From assembly GCA_947452355.1 (NCBI GenBank), contig CANGCU010000043.1, positions 1 through 8,472 of the forward strand: a DNA stretch of 8,472 bases. The letters run 5' to 3'. A program made the translations under genes and the position numbers. Below are positions 1-6,229 of the stretch, piece after piece. The notes under the pieces were generated by a model that made no database searches, was not told where the DNA came from, and was given only the letters and a program-made list of their open reading frames with translations. The number at the start of each line of letters is the position of its first letter. Within the stretch, counting starts at the first letter, position 1. Origin of the DNA: Microbacteriaceae bacterium. GTDB lineage: Bacteria; Actinomycetota; Actinomycetes; Actinomycetales; Microbacteriaceae.

Positions 1-249
1 GGCGTCCGCGGGGTTCTCGGTTTCGCTCGTCTTGAGTGGAATCCCCATGGACTTCAGTTCTTCTTTGTCGCGTTCAAATTTCTTGTTGAGCGATTCCGTC
101 ACGCCTGTCTCGGCGAATTCATCGCGGTAACCGCGCACGGTGGTGAAGATGTCGGTCTTGGACATGCCGCGAACAGAGGGTAACAGCGCGAGCAAGAGGC
201 AAAAGAGTCGCTCCTCGGCCGAAACGCTCGAATCAAATTTGTCCGTCAC
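1..249 (-). CDS. pafB: PafB, WYL-family DNA-damage transcription regulator (N-terminal part only)
   Basis: This is the N-terminal 83 codons of a leftward gene that continues past the left edge. The reverse-strand translation begins VTDKFDSSVSAEERLFCLLL and contains an N-terminal winged-helix pattern: a hydrophobic helix with LLALLPSVRGMSKTDIF, then VRGY, then KKFERDKEELKSMGIPL. The FERDKxELxxxGIPL stretch is characteristic of PafB/PafC proteins, which carry an N-terminal HTH and a C-terminal WYL domain (WYL is outside the window). In mycobacteria PafB and PafC act together as an activator of DNA-repair genes independent of LexA; this role is family knowledge. The GTG at 249-247 is the only sensible start because an in-frame TAG lies four codons upstream. 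There is no Shine-Dalgarno sequence, but a TAGAGT -10 box ends six bases before the start, so a leaderless mRNA is likely. It follows the FKBP gene by 56 bases, the usual order in Actinobacteria. PafC would be expected just beyond the edge. Confidence 0.87.
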   Translation of the reverse strand, partial: MTDKFDSSVSAEERLFCLLLALLPSVRGMSKTDIFTTVRGYRDEFAETGVTESLNKKFERDKEELKSMGIPLKTSETENPADA

Positions 250-255
250 ATCGCC

Positions 256-280
256 ACTCTAATTGGCAAAGGTGACGAAA
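256..280 (-). promoter_or_regulatory. Candidate pafB promoter, leaderless, resembling the PafBC-type (RecA-NDp) motif
   Basis: On the minus strand TAGAGT (261-256, TAnnnT) ends six bases before the pafB GTG, so transcription would start at the start codon. Eleven bases upstream of this box is TCGTCA, which matches five of six bases of the TTGTCR element of the mycobacterial RecA-NDp/PafBC promoter consensus as I remember it (TTGTCRgtg-N8-TAnnnT). The spacing is the same; the following gtg is not conserved. No TTGACA-like -35 is visible at 16-18 bases. The motif call is inference from a recalled consensus; the -10 position is directly visible. Confidence 0.45.
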
Positions 281-314
281 ACGCGAGATTTTCGTGAAAG
301 CGAAATTATTTCAC
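275..314. repeat. Two adjacent inverted repeats at the FKBP-pafB junction
   Basis: ACGAAAA (275-281) pairs with TTTTCGT (289-295) around a seven-base loop, and GTGAAA (294-299) pairs with TTTCAC (309-314) around nine bases. The second overlaps the FKBP stop codon and shares two bases with the first, so both hairpins could not be complete at once. The stems are A/T-rich and no T-run follows in the direction of transcription, so this is not a convincing intrinsic terminator. It may be a weak attenuator, an operator or chance. Confidence 0.4.
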
Positions 315-1265
315 TCCAAGAATGTCGATGACGAAAATCATGGTCGAATCGGCCGGGATGCTCGTTGGAGATTGTCCCGCGGGGTATCCCTCGGATGGCG
401 GAATGGCGACCACGACTCGGGAGCCAACGGTTTGGCCGATCAACGCTTTTGCGAAGCCGGGAACAACCCCGACACCGGCGTTGTCGATGAAGGACTGCGC
501 GACGAGAGTTACGGGACGATTCTTGTCCCAGGTGCTGTCGAACACTGAGCCGCCCCAGATCACACCGAGGTAGTGCGCGACGACGGATTGGCCTTCGGCG
601 ATGACGGGACCATTGCCCTTCGTCAGGGTTTCAATCCGCAATTCGGTTGGCGCCGGTGTCTTGGGCATTGCGATTCCGGGGCGACCCTCGGGAGTGCTCG
701 TGACGGCGGGCATGCCGTCTTGGGCGATCTGCGGCATTCCGCTTGATGAGTGGGGATAGACACCGACGACGTCGAAAACAATCACGACGGTGTCAGTCGG
801 CGCCACGCCGTTGGTGCTCGCAGTGCCAAAGAGGTCGAGGGTCGTGCCGGCGAGAGTGAATCGGTCGCCCGCTCGATGACAGAGGAACGAGTCGCTCAAC
901 ACGCTCGCCCCGGCAACGATCGGAATCCGTTGGGGCTCCGACCCGTTCTGGCCGTAGGCGGTCGACGTCAGGACGCTCTTGTCTGTGCCGAGATACGCGG
1001 TGGCCTCGAAATCAACGTAATCACCAGACCGAATGACATCACCGGTGCCGGAAATCACGGTTGCCGTGTTGGCGTCGCGGCTCACGAACGGCGTGGGGAA
1101 ATCGACAATCGGAGTGTGCGCAAACGTCCCTCTCGCGCCAACGAGTTTCGCGGGACCCTCCCCGAGGGGGTTGTCACACGACGACGGTGCGGAACAGCCC
1201 GTCAGCGCCAACGCGCTCAACGCGGCAATCACAACAACGGCGGTGGGGCGAAGGTTTCGGCGCAC
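306..1265 (-). CDS. FKBP-type peptidyl-prolyl cis-trans isomerase, tandem-domain lipoprotein
   Basis: A 319-residue protein predicted to be anchored on the outer face of the cytoplasmic membrane. The N-terminus has arginines, a hydrophobic segment (VVVIAALSALAL) and a lipobox LTGC with the modified cysteine at residue 24. Residues about 68-171 form a degenerate FKBP-like domain (GDYVDFEATAYLG ... TDTVVIVFDVVGV). A Pro/Ser/Thr-rich linker follows to about residue 211. Residues about 220-319 are a good FKBP domain: VVAHYLGVIW, VFDST, VVPGFAKAL, IPPSEGYP and STMIFVIDILGV correspond to the Tyr26, Phe36/Asp37, Val55/Ile56, Tyr82 and Phe99 regions of human FKBP12; the Trp59 position is Phe271. The likely role is prolyl isomerisation and folding of exported proteins. 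The GTG at 1265 was chosen because AAAGAGGT lies at the right distance before it and the signal peptide then starts correctly; a longer reading frame runs into trmI. In Actinobacteria this gene commonly sits between pafA and pafB; here trmI replaces pafA as its upstream neighbour. Confidence 0.88.
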   Translation of the reverse strand: MRRNLRPTAVVVIAALSALALTGCSAPSSCDNPLGEGPAKLVGARGTFAHTPIVDFPTPFVSRDANTATVISGTGDVIRSGDYVDFEATAYLGTDKSVLTSTAYGQNGSEPQRIPIVAGASVLSDSFLCHRAGDRFTLAGTTLDLFGTASTNGVAPTDTVVIVFDVVGVYPHSSSGMPQIAQDGMPAVTSTPEGRPGIAMPKTPAPTELRIETLTKGNGPVIAEGQSVVAHYLGVIWGGSVFDSTWDKNRPVTLVAQSFIDNAGVGVVPGFAKALIGQTVGSRVVVAIPPSEGYPAGQSPTSIPADSTMIFVIDILGVK

Positions 1266-1269
1266 AGGG

Positions 1270-1277
1270 ACCTCTTT
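1270..1277 (-). promoter_or_regulatory. Shine-Dalgarno site fixing the FKBP start
   Basis: On the minus strand AAAGAGGT (1277-1270) places AGAGG five bases before the GTG at 1265. The alternative in-frame GTG at 1283 and an upstream start at 1382 lack such a site and overlap trmI. This supports the 319-residue lipoprotein form. Confidence 0.75.
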
Positions 1278-1290
1278 CGACACGGTCAGT

Positions 1291-2268
1291 CTATTCGCCG
1301 AGGCGCCGCGCGTTGTCGGCAAGAGCCTCGGCATCGCGTACCGCTCGACGCAGTCGTTTCTCGGATTGTTCACGGTCGCCAACCGCTCCCGGTGTCCACA
1401 CCTCGGTATCGGAATCGTCGAACTCGGGTTTGGTTCGCCGCTGCGGTCGAGGCGGAATCACTCCGGGCGACAAACGCCGGCTCGTCACGAGGAATCCAGT
1501 GTGAGCGACCATTCGGTGGTCGGGTCGAACTGCGAGTCCTTCAACGTGCCAGCTGCGAACGAGCGTCTCGAACGACTCGGTTCGCGTGAAGCCGCCATGA
1601 TGTCTAATCGCTTCGACGAGCCGAGACATTTGCGTGACGGTTGCGACGTAACAGACGACGACACCACCCGGTGCGAGTGCCTCGGCCACAGCGTCAACGC
1701 ACTCCCATGGCGCGAGCATGTCGAGAACGACTCGGTCGACCTCGCCTGATTTGAACGTCGACGGAAGCGCCTCGACGAGATCTCCGACGATGATTCGATG
1801 ATTCGTTGGCGGTTCGCCGAAATAGCCTTCAATGTTCGCCGCGGCGATCTCGGCGAATTCGTCGCGACGCTCGAACGACGTCAGGGAACCGTGCTCGCCA
1901 ATCGCCTGCAGGAGGGACAGGCTCAGGGCACCACTGCCGACTCCCGCTTCGACGACGACAGCGCCAGGAAAGATGTCACCGAACGTGACGATGTGGGCGG
2001 CATCCTTCGGATACACAATCGCGGCGCCGCGCGGCATCGACATCGCGAAGTCGCTGAGCAACGGGCGAAACGCGAGGTATTCGGTTCCGTGCGAATTGGC
2101 GACAACGGACCCATCCGTCAGACCAATCATCACCTCGTGTTTGAGGACGCCGCGATGCGAATGCAACTCGCCACCTTCGACCAAGGACACGGTGTGGTGT
2201 CGTCCCTTTTCGTCGGTGAGTTGAACGCGGTCACCCCACTGGAAGACACCGCGACGCGGTCGCTTCAC
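1291..2268 (-). CDS. trmI: tRNA (adenine-58-N1)-methyltransferase TrmI
   Basis: A 325-residue SAM-dependent enzyme that methylates N1 of adenine 58 in the T-loop of tRNAs, usually as a tetramer. The N-terminal small domain contains GDRVQLTD and the HTHRG-like HSHRG (36-40). MSMPRG (76-81) and VYPKD (85-89) precede the Rossmann fold, with SAM motif I VEAGVGSGAL at about 106-115. LDMLAPWE (182-189) carries the family Asp183 in the active-site region, followed by VCYVATVTQ. The sequence closely follows the mycobacterial Rv2118c pattern throughout. That protein is about 280 residues; the extra C-terminal 50 or so residues here (from about 272) are charged and probably flexible (RRTKPEFDDSDTEVWTPGA, then a basic helix). 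The GTG start overlaps the HAD stop as GTGA and has GGAG seven bases upstream, so translation is coupled. In many Actinobacteria this gene lies beside the proteasome ATPase gene, which is absent here. Confidence 0.93.
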   Translation of the reverse strand: MKRPRRGVFQWGDRVQLTDEKGRHHTVSLVEGGELHSHRGVLKHEVMIGLTDGSVVANSHGTEYLAFRPLLSDFAMSMPRGAAIVYPKDAAHIVTFGDIFPGAVVVEAGVGSGALSLSLLQAIGEHGSLTSFERRDEFAEIAAANIEGYFGEPPTNHRIIVGDLVEALPSTFKSGEVDRVVLDMLAPWECVDAVAEALAPGGVVVCYVATVTQMSRLVEAIRHHGGFTRTESFETLVRSWHVEGLAVRPDHRMVAHTGFLVTSRRLSPGVIPPRPQRRTKPEFDDSDTEVWTPGAVGDREQSEKRLRRAVRDAEALADNARRLGE

Positions 2269-2924
2269 GAGTGCGCTCCGGCGAAGACCTCGCGAATGTC
2301 CGAGACATCACGACCGACGATGGTGTGCCACGTCGTGTACTTCGAGCTATCGGGAATGGCGATGTGCAGCGGCACGGCGATCGTCACGGCCCCCGCCGAG
2401 ACAGCGCTTTCGTTCCCGGGGATTGAATCTTCGAGTGCGACGCAGAGCCGCGGGTCAGCACCGACCGCCGCGGCACCCATGAGGTAGGGCTCAGGGTGAG
2501 GTTTGGGATGAGTGACGTCTTCGCCCGAAATCACCGCAGCGAAAAGCCCTACGTGGTTCGCGATGAAGTGTGCGGTGGATCGATACGACATCGTCACAAT
2601 CACCTGCGGAATACCCGCCGCATGGATGCTGTCGATCAGTTCGAGCGCACCCTCACGCCAAGGGACTTGGTCGGAAATCATCGCATCGACCTCGTCCACC
2701 ATGCGTTGAACGATGGCCTCAACGGGAAGGGTCACGCCACGACGCTGCATTTCGGTCGCGGCGAAGGTCAAACCGCTTCCCACGAGTGCCAATCCGTCGG
2801 CCTCTGTCCAGGTTCCGCCGAATTCCTCGACCATGCGCTGTTCGGACAACAACCAGTAGGGCTCGGAGTCGATAATCGTCCCGTCAAGGTCCCACAACAC
2901 GGCCTGGGGATTCGTCGCACTCAC
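2265..2924 (-). CDS. HAD-superfamily hydrolase, beta-phosphoglucomutase/phosphatase-like
   Basis: A 219-residue cytosolic phosphatase or phosphomutase of HAD subfamily IA. Motif I is DLDGT (residues 12-16, nucleophile Asp12, acid/base Asp14). Residues about 17-85 are an alpha-helical cap. Motif II is Thr111 in VIVTMS, motif III is Lys141 in HPKPHPEPY, and motif IV is EDS (165-167). All catalytic positions are present, so it should be active, but the substrate cannot be read from sequence. The GTG start at 2924 has no Shine-Dalgarno sequence. TAGACT ends seven bases upstream, suggesting a leaderless mRNA and making this the first gene of the leftward operon HAD-trmI-FKBP. HAD genes are found next to trmI and PAC2 in many actinobacterial genomes, where their job is also undefined. 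Confidence 0.88.
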   Translation of the reverse strand: MSATNPQAVLWDLDGTIIDSEPYWLLSEQRMVEEFGGTWTEADGLALVGSGLTFAATEMQRRGVTLPVEAIVQRMVDEVDAMISDQVPWREGALELIDSIHAAGIPQVIVTMSYRSTAHFIANHVGLFAAVISGEDVTHPKPHPEPYLMGAAAVGADPRLCVALEDSIPGNESAVSAGAVTIAVPLHIAIPDSSKYTTWHTIVGRDVSDIREVFAGAHS

Positions 2925-2931
2925 GTCGTTG

Positions 2932-2951
2932 AGTCTAGACGCGTCTATTGT
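2932..2951. promoter_or_regulatory. Divergent HAD/PAC2 promoter region with a 12-bp perfect palindrome
   Basis: The 51-base gap between the divergent genes holds TAGACGCGTCTA (2936-2947), a perfect palindrome. On the minus strand TAGACT (2937-2932) is a TAnnnT box seven bases before the HAD GTG. On the plus strand TATTGT (2946-2951) is a TAnnnT box that would start PAC2 transcription near 2958. Each box overlaps one edge of the palindrome by two bases, a placement suited to a shared operator. No good -35 is seen for either direction. Operator function is inference. Confidence 0.45.
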
Positions 2952-2975
2952 TGGACTCGTGCAGAAAGTTCGTCG

Positions 2976-3818
2976 ATGACCGTGTTCTCCGTGAAATCGG
3001 GTCGCCCCCTGATCGTTGCGTTTGAGGGATGGAACGACGCGGGTGATGCCGCCACGAGCGCCGTTCGCGCGGTCATCGAGCGGTACAACCTCGATGCGAC
3101 CTTTTCAATTGACACCGAAGTCTTTTATGACTACCAACAGGTCCGTCCGACCATCGAATTCATTCCCGACGAGGGCCGCCGCATCAACTGGCCGACGGCA
3201 AGCTTTTTTGCTCCGACGGACATCAGCACCAACGTTCACGCACTGATGGGAACGGAACCGTCCAGGTCGTGGCCAACGTTCGCCGCGACGTTTCTCGATG
3301 AAGCGCTTGCCGCCGACATCACCGGAGTCATCGTATTGGGGGCTGCGCTCGCCGAGGTTCCCCACACGCGGCCCATCGAGGTTGGTCGAACGAGTGACAA
3401 CGCCCAGGTGCGTGAACAGTTCGACTGCGAGCGTTCCCAGTACGAGGGTCACATCGGCATCACGACGGTCGTCGCGCAGTTTGCCGAACAGGTCGGAATC
3501 CCGACGCTCTCGCTGTGGGCGGGAGTCCCCCACTATGCGCTGCACTCACCGTCCCCGAAAGTGACCTACGCACTGTTGGCCGAGCTCAATGAAATCGCCG
3601 AACTCGACATCGACCTCACGGAATTTGAGGCGCAGGCGAAGGAATGGGAAGAAACCGTCGATGAGATCGCCGAGGGCGACGAGGACATGACGGACTACAT
3701 TCAACGCCTCGAGGAAGAACGGGACAACACGACGGGTCCGCTCGCCTCCGGTGATGCGATCGCCGCCGAATTCGAAGAGTTCCTGCGGTCGAACGACGAC
3801 GGTTCCCAGAACCCCTAG
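2976..3818 (+). CDS. PAC2 family (proteasome assembly chaperone 2-like) protein
   Basis: A 280-residue soluble protein of the PAC2 family. The N-terminus has the family signature RPLIVAFEGWNDAGDAAT (about residues 10-27). A central alpha/beta core follows with GVIVLGAALAEVPHTRP and, near 180-200, AGVPHYALHSPSPKVTYALL, both typical of actinobacterial members such as mycobacterial Rv2125. From about residue 205 to the end it is acidic and helical (EWEETVDEIAEGDEDMTD and onward), probably with coiled-coil character. Eukaryotic PAC2 helps assemble the 20S proteasome; the bacterial function is not established. The ATG at 2976 was chosen because homology starts there and a weak AGAAAG site lies about nine bases upstream; the frame stays open upstream but runs antisense to the HAD gene. 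It is divergent from the HAD gene and convergent with uppP, with overlapping stops. Confidence 0.88.
   Translation: MTVFSVKSGRPLIVAFEGWNDAGDAATSAVRAVIERYNLDATFSIDTEVFYDYQQVRPTIEFIPDEGRRINWPTASFFAPTDISTNVHALMGTEPSRSWPTFAATFLDEALAADITGVIVLGAALAEVPHTRPIEVGRTSDNAQVREQFDCERSQYEGHIGITTVVAQFAEQVGIPTLSLWAGVPHYALHSPSPKVTYALLAELNEIAELDIDLTEFEAQAKEWEETVDEIAEGDEDMTDYIQRLEEERDNTTGPLASGDAIAAEFEEFLRSNDDGSQNP
3815..3818. other. Shared CTAG: overlapping stop codons of convergent genes
   Basis: The palindrome CTAG supplies TAG to PAC2 on the plus strand (3816-3818) and TAG to uppP on the minus strand (3817-3815). The two coding regions therefore overlap by four bases with no intergenic space, and I see no hairpin with a T-run on either side that could end transcription between them. 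Confidence 0.9.
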
Positions 3819-4708
3819 GGCTGGATGTACCCGATCGCGAGGAGGACGAGAACCGTCCCTCCCAGGAGGATGCGGTAGATCACGAACGGCAAGAAGCTGT
3901 GCTTCTTGAGGTAGTTCATGAGGAACGCGATGACAGCGAGCCCGACGACGAACGCCACCGCGGTTGCCGCACCGATTTCGTACCAGGTGAAGGGAATGGC
4001 CGGAATGGCGCCCTCGCCCGTGATTTGGTCTTTGATGGCGCTGTACGTCTCGTACAAACCGCTGGCCAAGACCGCGGGAATCGCAAGCAGGAATGCGAAC
4101 CGAGCCGATGCCGCTCGGTTGTAGCCGAGCGCTCGTGCCATCGAAATCGTTGCACCAGAGCGCGAGACGCCCGGGATCAAGGCGAAGGTCTGCGCGAGTC
4201 CGATCGCCACACCGTGGGGCAGATTCATGTCGGCCAAAACCCGATCGGTTCGAGCCGCACGGTCAGCGAGCCACAGAATGATGCCGAAGACGACGAGCAC
4301 CGTACCGATCAGCCAGAGCGAGCGAAATGTCTCTCTGATGGTGTCCTGAAAAAGAAAACCGATTGCCGCAATTGGAATCGTGCCGCCGATGATGTACCAG
4401 CCGAGGCGCGCTTTCACCCGTTGTTCGGGGGTCAAGTACTTTCCTGCGCGACGGTTGCGTGAAAACGTCGCGAGAAACCAGGAATGGATGATGCTCGCGA
4501 TGTCTTTACGGAAATACAACAAGACCGCCAGTTCCGTCCCGATCTGGGTGATGGCGGTGAATGATGCACCGGGGTCTTCGGCGCCCGGCAGGAAAAGGCC
4601 CGCGATACGCAAATGTGCGCTCGACGAAATGGGCAAAAACTCGGTGAGTCCCTGAACGAGTCCGAGAATCAGTGCGGGAACGATATTCACGTAGTCCAGG
4701 GGTGTCAT
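3815..4708 (-). CDS. uppP: Undecaprenyl-diphosphate phosphatase UppP/BacA
   Basis: A 297-residue polytopic membrane enzyme that removes one phosphate from C55-PP so the lipid carrier can be reused in peptidoglycan synthesis; activity also gives some bacitracin tolerance. The first signature is QGLTEFLPISSSAHL (19-33), the (E/Q)xxxE motif with Gln19 and Glu23, and His32. The second is PGVSRSGATI (179-188) with Arg183, the residue equivalent to the essential arginine of E. coli. Hydrophobic segments cover most of the remainder, including about 103-120, 131-149, 205-220 and two near the C-terminus; length fits the family. The ATG at 4708 follows the M20 stop by 12 bases with only a weak GGGG before it, so it is probably co-transcribed with and translationally coupled to that gene. 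The TAG stop shares CTAG with the PAC2 stop. Confidence 0.95.
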   Translation of the reverse strand: MTPLDYVNIVPALILGLVQGLTEFLPISSSAHLRIAGLFLPGAEDPGASFTAITQIGTELAVLLYFRKDIASIIHSWFLATFSRNRRAGKYLTPEQRVKARLGWYIIGGTIPIAAIGFLFQDTIRETFRSLWLIGTVLVVFGIILWLADRAARTDRVLADMNLPHGVAIGLAQTFALIPGVSRSGATISMARALGYNRAASARFAFLLAIPAVLASGLYETYSAIKDQITGEGAIPAIPFTWYEIGAATAVAFVVGLAVIAFLMNYLKKHSFLPFVIYRILLGGTVLVLLAIGYIQP

Positions 4709-4720
4709 AACCCCATTGTT

Positions 4721-6025
4721 CTAGTAATCCAGCAGGAAATCGGTCAGGACGCGGTGACCAAAATCGAGCGCGTCGAGCGGCACCCGTTCGTCCACTCCGT
4801 GAAACAACGCGGGGAAATTGAGGTCCGCCGGCAGTCGCAACGGCGCAAACCCATACCCGGCGATACCGAGGAGCGCCATGGCCTTGTTGTCCGTCCCTCC
4901 TGACAGCAAATACGGCAGCATGACCGCATCAGAATCCTGCGCGCGCAAGGCTTTCGCCATCGCGTCCACGATCGGTGCATCAAAACTGTTCTCCAGCCCA
5001 ATGTCCTGTGTCGCGATCGACACCTCGATGTCGGGACCGATGATGTCCCGCACGCGCGCCAACACCGAATCTTCCGTTCCCGGAAGAGGGCGAATGTCGA
5101 TGGCGGCGCTCGCCGAATCGGGAATCACGTTGTGTTTGTAGCCCGCGGACAGTTGCGTCGGGTTCGAGGTGGCGGAAAGCGAGGGTTCGAGGAATCCGGC
5201 GGCTAGCCCCGTCGCGCGAATGATTTCCCGAGGGTCACCCGTGGGGTCAAACCCAAGGATGTCGGCGACCGCCGCGACCAGCGCGGTCGTGGTGCGCGTC
5301 ATCTCGACGGGCCACTGCTCGCGACCCAGTTTCACGACGGCCTCGGCAAGTTTCGTCACCGCGTTGTTCGGGACGACGCGTGAGCCGTGCGCAGCAGTTC
5401 CGCGCGCGGTGAGGGTCGCCCAAATGAGTGCCTTCTCTCCCGTTTGCAACAGGTATGCGCGGCGCTCGCCGATGGTGACCGAGTAGCCGCCTACCTCGCT
5501 GATTGCCTCGGTTGCACCCGCGAACAGTTCGGGGTGCTGGGTGACGACGTGATGCGAACCGTATTTTCCGCCGTTCTCTTCGTCGGCGAAGAACGCGACG
5601 ATGAGGTCGCGATGGGGCTTCTGACCGGTGTCCCGCAATTCGCGGAGGGCCGTGAGGATCATCGCGTCCATGTCCTTCATGTCGACCGCACCGCGGCCCC
5701 ACAGCATTGCGTCGCGGATTTCGCCCGCGAACGGGTCGACACTCCAGTTGTCGGGGTCGACCGGGACGACATCGAGGTGACCGTGAACGACGAGCGCGGG
5801 CAATTCGGGGTTTCGACCTGCGACGCGGGTGATGACCGACGTGCGCCCCGGCTCGGAGTCAATGTAGGTGACGGTCAATCCGAGGGATTCGAGGTAATCG
5901 CCGACATAGTGGGCGGCTTCGGTCTCGCTGTTCGCGACGCCGTTCCCCCAGTTCGAGGTGTCGAACCGGATGAGGTCGCGGGCGATGCGTGCTGTCTCGG
6001 ATAGTTCGGGGTGTCGGTCGCTCAC
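4721..6025 (-). CDS. M20-family metallopeptidase (dipeptidase/carboxypeptidase-like)
   Basis: A 434-residue zinc-dependent peptidase of the M20/M25/M40 family. Counting from the GTG at 6025, HGHLDVVP (81-88) gives metal ligand His83 and catalytic Asp85. WGRGAVDMKD (109-118) gives bridging Asp115, and FADEENGG (146-153) gives catalytic Glu149 and ligand Glu150. AAHGSR (211-216) lies in the lid/dimerisation domain, SGGTDNKAM is a conserved late motif, and FHGVDERV near the C-terminus carries the final histidine ligand. All key residues are present. The substrate is unknown: dipeptides or N-acyl amino acids are typical, and DapE-type desuccinylases share the fold. No signal peptide, so cytosolic. 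The start is set by homology and by TACGGT six bases before the GTG (leaderless); an ATG at 6088 would add an unconserved 21-residue extension across that promoter. uppP follows after 12 bases. Confidence 0.9.
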   Translation of the reverse strand: MSDRHPELSETARIARDLIRFDTSNWGNGVANSETEAAHYVGDYLESLGLTVTYIDSEPGRTSVITRVAGRNPELPALVVHGHLDVVPVDPDNWSVDPFAGEIRDAMLWGRGAVDMKDMDAMILTALRELRDTGQKPHRDLIVAFFADEENGGKYGSHHVVTQHPELFAGATEAISEVGGYSVTIGERRAYLLQTGEKALIWATLTARGTAAHGSRVVPNNAVTKLAEAVVKLGREQWPVEMTRTTTALVAAVADILGFDPTGDPREIIRATGLAAGFLEPSLSATSNPTQLSAGYKHNVIPDSASAAIDIRPLPGTEDSVLARVRDIIGPDIEVSIATQDIGLENSFDAPIVDAMAKALRAQDSDAVMLPYLLSGGTDNKAMALLGIAGYGFAPLRLPADLNFPALFHGVDERVPLDALDFGHRVLTDFLLDY

Positions 6026-6031
6026 GCCTCC

Positions 6032-6037
6032 ACCGTA
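6032..6037 (-). promoter_or_regulatory. -10 box for leaderless M20-uppP transcription
   Basis: On the minus strand TACGGT (TAnnnT) ends six bases before the GTG at 6025, so the transcript would begin at the start codon. GGAGG also lies there but only one base before the GTG, too close to work as a Shine-Dalgarno site. No clear -35 is seen upstream. Confidence 0.5.
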
Positions 6038-6061
6038 GCGTTTTTGTCGAACAACGAATGC

Positions 6062-6070
6062 TGGTATGGT
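6062..6070 (+). promoter_or_regulatory. Extended -10 promoter of the tRNA-Leu gene
   Basis: TGGTATGGT contains an extended -10 (TG-n-TATGGT). A partial -35, TTGTCG (6044-6049), lies 15 bases upstream of the hexamer, shorter than usual but acceptable for an extended -10. Transcription would start near 6077, giving a leader of about 22 bases before the mature tRNA at 6099. Confidence 0.5.
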
Positions 6071-6098
6071 GGTGTCTCGTTGCAGCAATGCGACTCGC

Positions 6099-6181
6099 GC
6101 GCGGGTGGCGGAATGGCAGACGCGCTAGCTTGAGGTGCTAGTGCCCTTATGGGCGTGGGGGTTCAAGTCCCCCTTCGCGCA
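6099..6181 (+). tRNA. tRNA-Leu, anticodon GAG
   Basis: An 83-base type II tRNA that folds by eye into a full cloverleaf. The acceptor stem is GCGCGGG with TTCGCGC (two terminal G-U pairs) and discriminator A at 6181. The D-stem is GCG/CGC. The anticodon stem is CTAGC/GCTAG around loop TTGAGGT, with anticodon GAG at 6132-6134, which reads CUC and CUU. A long variable arm (GCCC-TTAT-GGGC) is typical of Leu. The T-arm is GGGGG-TTCAAGT-CCCCC. CCA is not encoded (the sequence continues CGCG), so it must be added after transcription. It is divergent from the M20 gene and followed immediately by an intrinsic terminator. Confidence 0.97.
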
Positions 6182-6187
6182 CGCGAT

Positions 6188-6221
6188 GGCCCCGGATCGG
6201 AAACGGTCCGGGGTCTTTTTT
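6188..6221 (+). terminator. Strong intrinsic terminator after tRNA-Leu
   Basis: A 12-bp GC-rich stem (6188-6199 with 6204-6215, including two G-U pairs) is closed by a GAAA tetraloop and followed by six T residues (6216-6221). It ends the tRNA transcript and insulates the downstream SOS cassette from it. It acts on the plus strand only, since no T-run exists on the other side. Confidence 0.92.
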
Positions 6222-6229
6222 GTGCTCGT

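Noticed and set aside
750..1589. A 279-codon plus-strand open frame antisense to FKBP and trmI
   Set aside because: Arginine-rich, low-complexity translation with no recognisable domain; it crosses two well-supported genes on the other strand and has no ribosome site. High-GC shadow frame.
2496..2975. N-terminal extension of the PAC2 gene by 160 codons
   Set aside because: The extension is antisense to the HAD gene and unlike PAC2 proteins; the family N-terminus begins just after the ATG at 2976.
3899..4462. A 187-codon plus-strand frame opposite uppP
   Set aside because: Hydrophilic shadow of a membrane protein gene on the other strand, no domain, no promoter.
6032..6054. TTGTTCGAC-N8-TACGGT before the M20 gene as a PafBC-type promoter
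   Set aside because: Spacing fits but the core TGTCR is broken (TTGTTC), so only the -10 is convincing.
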